Shown one piece after another: positions 14,015 to 20,659 of a stretch of DNA of 20,659 nucleotides; position 1 is the first letter of the stretch; each line of letters begins with the position of its first letter. The notes beneath the pieces were generated by a model, which made no database searches, was not told the origin of the DNA, and worked only from the letters and a program-made list of their open reading frames with translations. Both the position numbers and the translations under genes were made by a program. The stretch comes from JBBDWJ01 sp040902925 (GTDB taxonomy: Bacteria > Acidobacteriota > Terriglobia > Bryobacterales > UBA6623). The stretch spans positions 1 through 20,659 of the forward strand of contig JBBDWJ010000215.1 in NCBI GenBank assembly GCA_040902925.1, read 5' to 3'.

Positions 14015-16714
14015 GTGACCTTTGAAATCCAGCATTTGCCGGGACGATCCGATTCTCGATGCAGCGTTGTCTCACGTTTGACGCTGCTTGCTTTTTGTCT
14101 GGCTTGTATCAATATTTCTCAGCCGCCAATTTTAGGCCAAGGGAATATCATCGAGCAGCGGCTGAATGATCTGCGCCAAATCGCGCAATCCCCTCCACTC
14201 CCGGAACTTCCCAGCGACCGGACAGAACTCCCCGCAGACTGGCTCGGCGTGGTCTCCTGGAACATCCAAGTTGGGGGAGTATCCACGTCCGCCACTGCGC
14301 CGAGGCCCCGGATGGTGCGCTCGGGACTGGAACGACTCTTCGCAGGTTCCTATCAGATCCTGGCGGCGCAAGAGATATCCGGAGCTGCAAACGCAGCGGC
14401 TCTGACGGACATGCTCCCGGGCGGGCAAGAGAACTGGCGTGCTCTCTTCACGGATACTTCCGACTCTCAGGACAACGGTGTCTGGCTCCGCGCTGCGATC
14501 AGGCCTTCCGCTTTTTCCACATTGTTCATCCACGCCGCCACCGATTCAAGCGGTCGAAGGCTTGTGGATACGTCGCGAACGACTCACCCGCCAGCAGTCG
14601 CGACCTTCACGATCGGTGATTTCGACTTCACCCTGATCTTGCTGCATTTGACGTTTGCGGACGGACAATCTCAACAATCAGCCCGGGAGTTCGGCGAGAT
14701 CCTGAATTACCTGGATTCGTACTTCCAGCAGCCGGGGCACGATCCGGACGTAATCATTGCCGGCGATTTCAACATTCCTACGAGGCTCAGCGGGCAGGTT
14801 GGGAGCGGCGGTGTGATCCTGGACCCCATTTTCGAAGATGATCCACGATTCCGCATCGGTAATCGCCGCTTCGTGGCGACTGTTCACGAACCGACGTCCC
14901 GCGGTCCCGCGGCTCAGGATGGTGCGCCTCGAAACAACTATGACCATTTCATCCTGTCGGTTGATGCGCTTGAGGAGTTCATTCAAGCGCGCCGGGTTGA
15001 TCCTGAGATTCTGACTGCTGACCCCGATGATCCTGAGCTTCGTCTGACCTCTGATCATTTCCCGATCGTCGCGTTTTTCCGCACGTCGGGAGAAGGCGTG
15101 AGTCTGGATGCGGGGCCAACGCCGGCTGCGGCCATAACGGGCGTCGTCGATGGCGCTTCGTTTCGGGAGGCGATTGCCGCTGGGTCGTGGATAACGATCT
15201 TCGGAACGGAATTGGCCCCGACGACACGGATCTGGCGAGGCGATGAGATTGTCAATGGCCTGCTGCCGATTTCGTTGGATGAAGTTGGAGTGCTCGTGAA
15301 CGGCAAGCCCGCGGCTACGTTCTTCATTAGCCCGACGCAACTAAATGTTCAGGCGCCGGACGACAATGCGCTAGGTCCTGTCACGGTGGAGGTGCAGCGG
15401 AGCGGTGTTACGCAGGCGGTAGCGATGACGCAGATGCGGCAGGCGGCGCCCGGTCTGTTTACGTTCGATCCGCAATCGCGCAAATACCTCGCCGCGGTTC
15501 ATTTGGACGGGACCTTTGCCGGGCCGGCCCGGCTCTTCGGAGATGCTGTAGTCACCTGGCCCGTGAAGCCTGGAGAAGTCGTCCTGCTGTTCGGAACCGG
15601 GTTCGGCCCGACCGACCCGCCTGTTGCTGCCGGCAACGTGTTCTCTGGCGCGGCTCCGCTGAGAAGCGCGGTGCGAGTGCTGATGGGTGGGATCCAAGCG
15701 GATGTGCTGTTCGCCGGCCTCAGCGGCGCCGGAGTCAATCAGTTTAACGTGAGAGTTCCAGCGAATATTCCGTCGGGTGACGTACCTGTTCTTGCCGACA
15801 CCCTTGGTTTCGCAACGCAAGAAGGTGTTTTTCTACGAGTCGAAGGGCCGGAGACGCCTCCTGCCCCGATCATTTCATTGACCGCGACTCCGGACAGGAT
15901 TCAACTAGGCCAATCGGCGACGCTGCAATGGACTTCGAGCAACGCGACGACGCTGTCGATCGACCAGGGCATTGGAGCCGTGATCCCTAACGGAGCACGC
16001 AACGTGACCCCGACTGCGACGACGACCTACACGATTATGGCGACGGGCCCGGGTGGAACGGTGAATCGTTCCGTCACGGTAACCGTAAACACGCTTGCGC
16101 CAACGGTGACGCTTACCGCGTCGCAGCAGACGATCCAGGCCGGGCAATCGACGACGTTGCAATGGACGTCAAACAATGCGACGGAGGTATCGATCAATCA
16201 GGCGATTGGACCTGTCAACTCTAGCGGCTCCCGCGCCGTAACACCGAGTGCAACGACCACGTACACGATTACCGCCATGGGCCCAGGTGGAACGGCGACC
16301 GCATCTGTCACGGTTGTTGTAACGTCCGCTCCGGCCCCGACGGTCTCGCTTACTGCATCGCCACAGACAATTCAATCAGGCCAATCGACGACGTTGCAAT
16401 GGACTTCGAGCAACGCAACGTCGGCAACGATCAACCAGGGGATCGGTACCGTCTCGGTGAGCGGTTCCATTGTACGGACGCTCACGCAGACAACGACATT
16501 CACGATCACCGCCGTGGGCCCCGGCGGCAGTCGCTCAGATTCGGTCACCGTTACTGTCACGCCGGGTAACTTTGGCGCCTGTGGGAGCAAGACAACATGC
16601 GGCCAGATGAACAGTTGCGCAGAGGCCATGCACTTTCTGAATGTATGCAAACAGAACAGTCTTGACGCCGACAGTGACGGCGTTCCTTGCGAGAGTATCT
16701 GCCCAGGCGGTTAG
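14015..16714 (+). CDS. secreted EEP-nuclease/phosphatase + TIGR03437 + three Ig-like repeats + Excalibur protein
   Basis: An 899-residue multidomain exported protein. A signal peptide spans about residues 20-41. Residues about 75-355 form an endonuclease/exonuclease/phosphatase (EEP) domain with SWNIQ (Asn82), QEIS (Glu119), the GDFN motif (Asp250, Asn252), NYDHF and SDHFPI (Asp346, His347), so the metal-dependent active site looks complete. Residues about 373-612 are a TIGR03437 domain (GVVDGASF, GTELAP, PTQLNVQAP, LFGTGFGPTDPP). Residues about 617-850 are three 78-79-residue Ig-like repeats. Residues about 853-899 are an Excalibur calcium-binding domain (C-x5-C...SCAEA...LDADSDGVPCESIC). 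The GTG start at 14015 has AAAAGGGG 6 nt upstream and a strong promoter. It may be an extracellular nuclease or phosphodiesterase acting on DNA or nucleotides outside the cell (inference). Base composition is less GC-biased than in its neighbours. It is monocistronic. Confidence 0.9.
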   Translation: MTFEIQHLPGRSDSRCSVVSRLTLLAFCLACINISQPPILGQGNIIEQRLNDLRQIAQSPPLPELPSDRTELPADWLGVVSWNIQVGGVSTSATAPRPRMVRSGLERLFAGSYQILAAQEISGAANAAALTDMLPGGQENWRALFTDTSDSQDNGVWLRAAIRPSAFSTLFIHAATDSSGRRLVDTSRTTHPPAVATFTIGDFDFTLILLHLTFADGQSQQSAREFGEILNYLDSYFQQPGHDPDVIIAGDFNIPTRLSGQVGSGGVILDPIFEDDPRFRIGNRRFVATVHEPTSRGPAAQDGAPRNNYDHFILSVDALEEFIQARRVDPEILTADPDDPELRLTSDHFPIVAFFRTSGEGVSLDAGPTPAAAITGVVDGASFREAIAAGSWITIFGTELAPTTRIWRGDEIVNGLLPISLDEVGVLVNGKPAATFFISPTQLNVQAPDDNALGPVTVEVQRSGVTQAVAMTQMRQAAPGLFTFDPQSRKYLAAVHLDGTFAGPARLFGDAVVTWPVKPGEVVLLFGTGFGPTDPPVAAGNVFSGAAPLRSAVRVLMGGIQADVLFAGLSGAGVNQFNVRVPANIPSGDVPVLADTLGFATQEGVFLRVEGPETPPAPIISLTATPDRIQLGQSATLQWTSSNATTLSIDQGIGAVIPNGARNVTPTATTTYTIMATGPGGTVNRSVTVTVNTLAPTVTLTASQQTIQAGQSTTLQWTSNNATEVSINQAIGPVNSSGSRAVTPSATTTYTITAMGPGGTATASVTVVVTSAPAPTVSLTASPQTIQSGQSTTLQWTSSNATSATINQGIGTVSVSGSIVRTLTQTTTFTITAVGPGGSRSDSVTVTVTPGNFGACGSKTTCGQMNSCAEAMHFLNVCKQNSLDADSDGVPCESICPGG
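15866..16558 (+). repeat. three tandem DNA repeats encoding Ig-like domains
   Basis: Units start near 15866, 16100 and 16337, with periods of 234 and 237 bp. Each encodes LTA(T/S)...GQS(A/T)TLQWTS(S/N)NAT, then about 30 residues, then TTT(Y/F)TI.A.GPGG. The CAATCG(G/A)CGACG(C/T)TGCAATGG block is almost unchanged in all three copies, suggesting recent duplication or ongoing homogenisation. Confidence 0.85.
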
Positions 16715-17042
16715 CGGTTAGTTGTGCGGATCCGGCGGAGCAATTCGATTGATCGACCTATCCGTGCGGCTTGCTTCGGATGAGCCTTCATGACCTCGGG
16801 CTAAACGTGAAAATACCGGAACTCCGACGTGGGGACGGGCGCTCCCGCCTGTCCCTCGCCGCAACGCGGCGACAGCAGTTCAGCCGCGAAGCCTTGCGAT
16901 CTAGTAGTACCGCGAGAGAGAACGCCGCTAACCACTGCCTTCCTAAGCATTGAACCAGCCGCCGCCTCGAACCCACCTTCCTGCCCCTCGAACCCGACTA
17001 CTATAGAAGGTCATAGCAGGCCGCGAAAGACCGACACAGCTC
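16715..17042. other. 328-bp intergenic region upstream of the dehydrogenase gene
   Basis: No gene is supported here. The stop codon at the left end sits in a tandem GCGGTTAGCGGTTAG. The centre holds the twin-hairpin element at 16832-16872. The right end should contain the promoter of the 17043 gene. A weak TACTAT at 16999-17004 is the only -10-like sequence noted, and it lacks a matching -35. Confidence 0.5.
16832..16872. repeat. twin-hairpin REP-like element
   Basis: Two abutting hairpins. The first pairs GGGACGGGCG (16832-16841) with CGCCTGTCCC (16846-16855), 10 bp with one G-T, loop CTCC. The second pairs TCGCCGC (16856-16862) with GCGGCGA (16866-16872), 7 bp, loop AAC. The size and back-to-back layout resemble REP/BIME units. 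No T-run follows. Confidence 0.65.
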
Positions 17043-20000
17043 ATGACAAAAAGCTCTCTGAAACCCGCAGCCCCGGGCCGCGAAAGCCGCATCCGCCGAA
17101 CTTTCTTCGCTCCCGCGTCGTTCGTACTACTCGTCGCCTTGCTGCTCCTCGCCGCGGCCTGTGGCTTGTGGGAATCGAAGGGCCCCTATGACACAGATCC
17201 TTTGAAGCCCGCGGACGCCCTCAAGGCCTTTCAGATCGTCGAAGGATTTCAAGTTGAGCTCTTCGCCGCCGAGCCCGAAGTCGTCGACCCCGTGGAGATC
17301 ACCTTTGATGAAAACGGCAACGCCTACGTCGCCGAGATGCTCGACTATCCGTTCGACCCCGCCGCCGGCGCGCCGCCGCGCAGCCGCATTCGCTTTCTGG
17401 AAGACACCGACGCCGACGGCCGCGTCGACCGCGCCACGATTTTTGCGGACCAGCTTCTGCAGGTGACTTCGGTGCTTCCTTGGAAGGGCGGCGTCCTGGC
17501 CACCAGCGCGCCCGACATTCTGTATCTGAAAGACACCGACGGCGACCACAAGGCGGACCTGCGCGAGGTCTGGTTCACCGGCTTTGAAACACACACTGTT
17601 TCTCCCGAGAGCCGCATCACGAATCTGCGCTTCGGCGTCGACAACTGGATCTATGCCGCGAACAACGGCCGTCCCGGCGAAATCACTTCGCCGAAATGGC
17701 CGAACCGCCCGCCGGTCCTGGTGCGCGGATACGACGTGCGGTTCCATCCGCTGACGGGCGCGTTCGAACCGGCCACTGGGCCTACGCAGTTCGGCATGAC
17801 TTTCGACGAATGGGGCAACCGCTTCATGTCGCAGAACACGGTCCACCTGCGCCACGCCGTCCTGCCGGCGCAATACGTGCTGGCCAATCGCTTCTTCGCG
17901 CCGCCAACGATGCTGCAATACATTCCGCAGGACAATCCAAGCGAAAGCACCGTCTATCCATTGACGCGGCCGCAACAATGGCGTGTCGAGCGAACCGAAG
18001 CGCGCCAGGAACGCTACGACGAAACGCAGCCCGGCCGGCAGGAACTCGTCGGCGGCCACTTCACGGCGGCCGCCGGGGCGACGGCGTACACGGGCGATGC
18101 CTTTCCGGCGGAATTCCGCGGCGATGTCTTCGTTGCCGACGCCAACGGCAATCTGGTGCACCGCGACATTCTCAAGCCGTCGGGCGCGACGTTCACCGCC
18201 GAGCGATGGCCGAAAGACCGCGAGCTGCTGGCTTCGACCGACGTCTGGTTCCGCCCGGTCAACATGGCGAACGCTCCCGACGGCAATTTATACATTTTGG
18301 ATTTCTATCGCGAATACATCGAAGAGCCGGCGTCGATTCCGGAATCAATCAAGCAACGTCTGCAGTTGGATTTCTATCGCGGTGACGACCTCGGCCGTAT
18401 TTATCGGCTCGTACCGGCCGGCTCGACAGGAGGGCGCGGCTTGCAGTCAGGGCTCGCCGCCGCGTCCGCCGGCGAATTGGCCGCCACTTTGGCGCACGCC
18501 AACGGCTGGCATCGGCTCACGGCGCAGCGCCTGTTGCTGGAACGCCAGGATGCCGGCGCCATTCCAGCACTCGAGAAGCTGGCGCGCGAAAGTGAAAGTC
18601 CGCTCGGACGGCTGCACGCGCTGTGGACTCTCGAGGGACTTTCCGCCCTCACCGCCGGGCACGTCGCCGCCGCTTTGAAAGATCAGCATCCCGGGATCCG
18701 CCGTCACGCGATCCGGCTCGCCGAAAAGTTCCTGCCCGCGATGACCGGCGCGGTGCTCGCCTGTATCGGTGATCCCGATCCCAAGGTGCAGTTCCAACTT
18801 CTGCTCACTCTGGGACAAATTCCCGCCAGCGAGGCAGCGCTTGCCCGTCTCGCAGCCGAGCACCACACGGATCAGTGGTTCCGGGCAGCGGCGTTGCTTT
18901 CGATCCGTGACAGACCCATGCAGTTGCTGACTAGGATGCTCTCAAGTCATGCGGATTTCTTCGACCTGGCCGCCACAGACACAGCAAGCGAACCTGCGGG
19001 CGGAGCGAACAGCGCTGCGAGTGGATCGAACAGCGCGGGCGGAGCGCAACTGGCGGCGGCGGAAGACGTGGCCGCGGGCCGCCGCGCTTTCCTGCGCGGA
19101 CTCGCTTCGATAGTAGGCGCGCGCCGCGAATCGGCTGAACTCAGCAGGTTCTTTGTCACCATCAATGCAAGCCGCCCGCTGCGGCCCGCGGCCTGGCGCG
19201 CCGCGCTGCTCACCGGGCTCGCCGACGGGTTGGCTCTTGAAGGCGGCCGCGGCCTGCGCGAGGCTTCGGCCGTTCCGATTTTGGCCCGGCTTCTTAGCGA
19301 TTTCTCTGACGAAGTCCGCGAAGCCGCTTTCGCCGTCGCGCCGTATTTCCACCTCCCCGGCCTGATTCGCGACGCGCTGGCGGCGGCCCCCAGCGAAGAC
19401 ATATCCATTGAGCGCCGTGAGCGCGCCGTTCGCTTCCTGCGCGGCGGAGAGTTTGCTGCTGTCGCGCCCGTTTTGAGCAAGATTCTCAACTCTCCGTCAC
19501 CGCAGGAGCTGCAAGCCGCGGCTGTCGCGACGCTTGCCTATTTCGATGACCCCGAGACGCCGGTAATCTTGCTGGCTGGCTGGCAAGGCTACAGCCCGGC
19601 CGTGCGGGCCCGCGCCGCCGAGGCGCTGCTGGGTAAACGCGACTGGGCTGGCGCAATGCTCGATGCCGTCGAAAAAGGGACAATCAGTGCCGGCGCTATC
19701 GACCCGGTTTCCCGCATACGCCTGACTCAGTACCCCGAAGCGGCGGTGCGGGAAAAAGCCGCGCGGCTGCTCGCTGCCGAGGTCCGCGACCGCGCTCAAA
19801 TCATCGAGGCGCACCGCGACGTCACCGCGCTTCCCACTGATCTTGGCCGCGGGAGAATTGTCTTTGAAGAGCATTGCGCGCAGTGCCACCTGGCGCGCGC
19901 CGACCGCGGCCGCATCGGCCCCGACCTTTCGGGAATCAACAACCGCGGCAAGGAAGAACTGCTCACGCACATCCTCGATCCAAGCTTCGAGATCCAGCCC

Positions 20001-20237
20001 AACTACACCAATTACCTGGTGGTCGCGAAAGACGGGCGGGTCTTCGACGGCCTGTTGATCGGCGAGACCGCGCACACGGTCACGCTGCGAGGGGAATATA
20101 ACGACGTCACGATCCCTCGCGAAGCCATCGAGCAGATTCGGCCGTCTGAGGTGTCCCTGATGCCCGAAGGTCTGGAGCAGGATCTCGACCACCAGCAGTT
20201 AGCGGACGTCATCGCCTACCTGCGGGCCGGATTGTAG
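17043..20237 (+). CDS. PVC-type membrane-bound dehydrogenase fused to HEAT repeats and cytochrome c
   Basis: A 1064-residue lipoprotein. A hydrophobic segment ends LLLLAAAC with Cys40 as lipid anchor. Residues about 55-460 match the 'putative membrane-bound dehydrogenase' domain TIGR02604, a sorbosone/glucose-dehydrogenase-like propeller (GFQVELFAAEPEVVDPVEI, FDENGNAYVAEM, FLEDTDADGRVD, LKDTDGDHKADL). About 470-925 are alpha-helical HEAT-like repeats containing a Gly/Ala/Ser-rich linker near 645-675. About 928-1064 are the TIGR02603 haem-binding domain with CAQCH (Cys945, Cys948, His949) and a likely axial Met1040. It probably oxidises an unknown sugar-like substrate in the periplasm and passes electrons to the attached c-haem. 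Such genes are abundant in Planctomycetota, Verrucomicrobiota and Acidobacteriota. The ATG at 17043 provides the signal sequence; no good ribosome binding site is seen. Confidence 0.92.
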   Translation: MTKSSLKPAAPGRESRIRRTFFAPASFVLLVALLLLAAACGLWESKGPYDTDPLKPADALKAFQIVEGFQVELFAAEPEVVDPVEITFDENGNAYVAEMLDYPFDPAAGAPPRSRIRFLEDTDADGRVDRATIFADQLLQVTSVLPWKGGVLATSAPDILYLKDTDGDHKADLREVWFTGFETHTVSPESRITNLRFGVDNWIYAANNGRPGEITSPKWPNRPPVLVRGYDVRFHPLTGAFEPATGPTQFGMTFDEWGNRFMSQNTVHLRHAVLPAQYVLANRFFAPPTMLQYIPQDNPSESTVYPLTRPQQWRVERTEARQERYDETQPGRQELVGGHFTAAAGATAYTGDAFPAEFRGDVFVADANGNLVHRDILKPSGATFTAERWPKDRELLASTDVWFRPVNMANAPDGNLYILDFYREYIEEPASIPESIKQRLQLDFYRGDDLGRIYRLVPAGSTGGRGLQSGLAAASAGELAATLAHANGWHRLTAQRLLLERQDAGAIPALEKLARESESPLGRLHALWTLEGLSALTAGHVAAALKDQHPGIRRHAIRLAEKFLPAMTGAVLACIGDPDPKVQFQLLLTLGQIPASEAALARLAAEHHTDQWFRAAALLSIRDRPMQLLTRMLSSHADFFDLAATDTASEPAGGANSAASGSNSAGGAQLAAAEDVAAGRRAFLRGLASIVGARRESAELSRFFVTINASRPLRPAAWRAALLTGLADGLALEGGRGLREASAVPILARLLSDFSDEVREAAFAVAPYFHLPGLIRDALAAAPSEDISIERRERAVRFLRGGEFAAVAPVLSKILNSPSPQELQAAAVATLAYFDDPETPVILLAGWQGYSPAVRARAAEALLGKRDWAGAMLDAVEKGTISAGAIDPVSRIRLTQYPEAAVREKAARLLAAEVRDRAQIIEAHRDVTALPTDLGRGRIVFEEHCAQCHLARADRGRIGPDLSGINNRGKEELLTHILDPSFEIQPNYTNYLVVAKDGRVFDGLLIGETAHTVTLRGEYNDVTIPREAIEQIRPSEVSLMPEGLEQDLDHQQLADVIAYLRAGL

Positions 20238-20328
20238 GGCGGTAGCGACTCAGAGGTTGCGAATACCAAGCGTTTCGCATAGAAGCTTGAGAGCCCCAAT
20301 AGCGCCGCAAAGGCGGAGGTAAACTCCT

Positions 20329-20372
20329 ATCGCCCTGGGCGATCCGAGCCCTACCCGCAAGGGTGGGGCCAG
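20329..20372. repeat. two-hairpin dispersed repeat, copy B
   Basis: Second copy of 13759-13802. Both stems and the GCAA loop are identical, and only the first loop differs (CTG instead of GCA). It is preceded by two more small hairpins, CGCC/GGCG with loop GCAAA (20303-20315) and GGAG/CTCC with loop GTAAA (20315-20327), giving four hairpins in a row. It lies about 90 bp after the dehydrogenase stop codon. Confidence 0.8.
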
Positions 20373-20385
20373 AACCTGGCTGGCA

Positions 20386-20462
20386 AGCGGGTATTGCGGG
20401 GCAGATACGAAAAGTATGTTCTGGGCAGTCCCCGCGGCGATTCGTATCCCGAAATACCCGCT
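20386..20462. repeat. 77-bp structured palindromic element
   Basis: Outer arms AGCGGGTATT (20386-20395) and AATACCCGCT (20453-20462) are perfect 10-bp complements. Inside, GCGGGG (20396-20401) pairs with CCCCGC (20430-20435) and GATACGAA (20404-20411) pairs with TTCGTATC (20441-20448). These two inner helices cross, so together they form a pseudoknot or alternative folds. The role is unknown: structured RNA, mobile-element end or 3'-end signal. Confidence 0.6.
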
Positions 20463-20496
20463 ATAGGATATGGCAGCTACGGAATAACGGCGGCGT

Positions 20497-20522
20497 AAAA
20501 ACGGCTATATGCAAAATAGCCG
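20497..20522 (-). terminator. intrinsic terminator of ubiX
   Basis: On the minus strand a 7-bp hairpin CGGCTAT/ATAGCCG (20522-20516 with 20508-20502, 7-nt loop) is followed immediately by five Ts (20501-20497). It starts 11 nt after the UbiX stop codon. Confidence 0.75.
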
Positions 20523-20532
20523 CGTCGAACGC

Positions 20533-20659
20533 CTACATCCCTTCCCAGCGTTTGGTCCCGTCCCCCGCCAGGCCGAATAAATCCAAAACCCTGCCGACTC
20601 CCTGCTCCACCAGCTCGTCGATCGTTTTCGGCTTGGTGTAGAAGGCTGGCATCGGTGGG
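20533..20659 (-). CDS. ubiX: flavin prenyltransferase UbiX, C-terminal end (truncated by window edge)
   Basis: The minus strand from 20658 to the TAG at 20533-20535 encodes 42 residues. They include PPMPAFYTKPKTIDELV, VGRVLDLFGL and a final KRW near the terminus, the characteristic C-terminal tail of UbiX/Pad1 proteins. The enzyme attaches a dimethylallyl group to FMN to make the prenylated flavin cofactor of UbiD-type decarboxylases, used in ubiquinone/menaquinone or aromatic-acid metabolism. The PPMPAFY segment contributes to the active site in the family. Only the tail is visible, so gene integrity cannot be judged. It is convergent with the dehydrogenase gene and followed by its own intrinsic terminator. 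Confidence 0.88.
   Translation of the reverse strand, partial: PPMPAFYTKPKTIDELVEQGVGRVLDLFGLAGDGTKRWEGM

Noticed and set aside
17127..18161. 344-residue open frame on the minus strand
   Set aside because: Antisense to the dehydrogenase gene, which has clear family motifs; the antisense frame has none.

Overview
This 20.7 kb window is GC-rich, densely coding bacterial DNA. It most likely comes from an Acidobacteriota genome, probably Bryobacterales/Solibacter-like. The main evidence is a TIGR03437 domain, an uncharacterised domain greatly expanded in Solibacter relatives. A PVC-type membrane dehydrogenase/cytochrome c fusion, a DUF4038 apiosidase-like lipoprotein and a PQQ-type beta-propeller protein fit the same soil, polymer-degrading lifestyle. 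The taxonomic call is an inference from gene content. The window contains one 10-base N gap (5741-5750).

Left part (1-2443): two divergent exported proteins, a truncated PQQ-like beta-propeller protein (minus strand) and a DUF5060/DUF4038 glycoside-hydrolase-like lipoprotein (plus strand). Next comes a minus-strand block (2541-11790). It holds a YheT-type alpha/beta hydrolase preceded by two tandem TlpA-like thioredoxin paralogs, a secreted HEXXH metallopeptidase interrupted by the N gap, a large HD-GYP/GAF/GGDEF membrane protein for cyclic-di-GMP turnover, and a TgpA-type transglutaminase membrane protein.

Right part (12136-20237, plus strand): a four-helix DUF4149-like membrane protein, an adenylate-kinase-like NMP kinase, an 899-residue secreted protein joining an EEP nuclease/phosphatase domain to TIGR03437, three Ig-like repeats and an Excalibur domain, and a 1064-residue dehydrogenase/HEAT/cytochrome c lipoprotein. 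The last 127 bases are the minus-strand C-terminus of UbiX, followed by an intrinsic terminator.

The most unusual content is non-coding. A 181-nt segment upstream of the NMP kinase (12926-13106) folds by eye into a closed five-way junction whose long closing helix hides the kinase ribosome binding site, so it is a candidate undescribed cis-regulatory RNA. The gene-free stretches also hold several unrelated families of hairpin repeats. These include a two-hairpin element with a GCAA loop present twice (13759-13802 and 20329-20372), a 28/29-bp inverted repeat (12721-12817), a twin-hairpin element (16832-16872), a TTTTGCC-rich repeat present twice, and a 77-bp structured palindrome (20386-20462). 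No tRNA, rRNA, CRISPR array, transposase or phage gene was seen.
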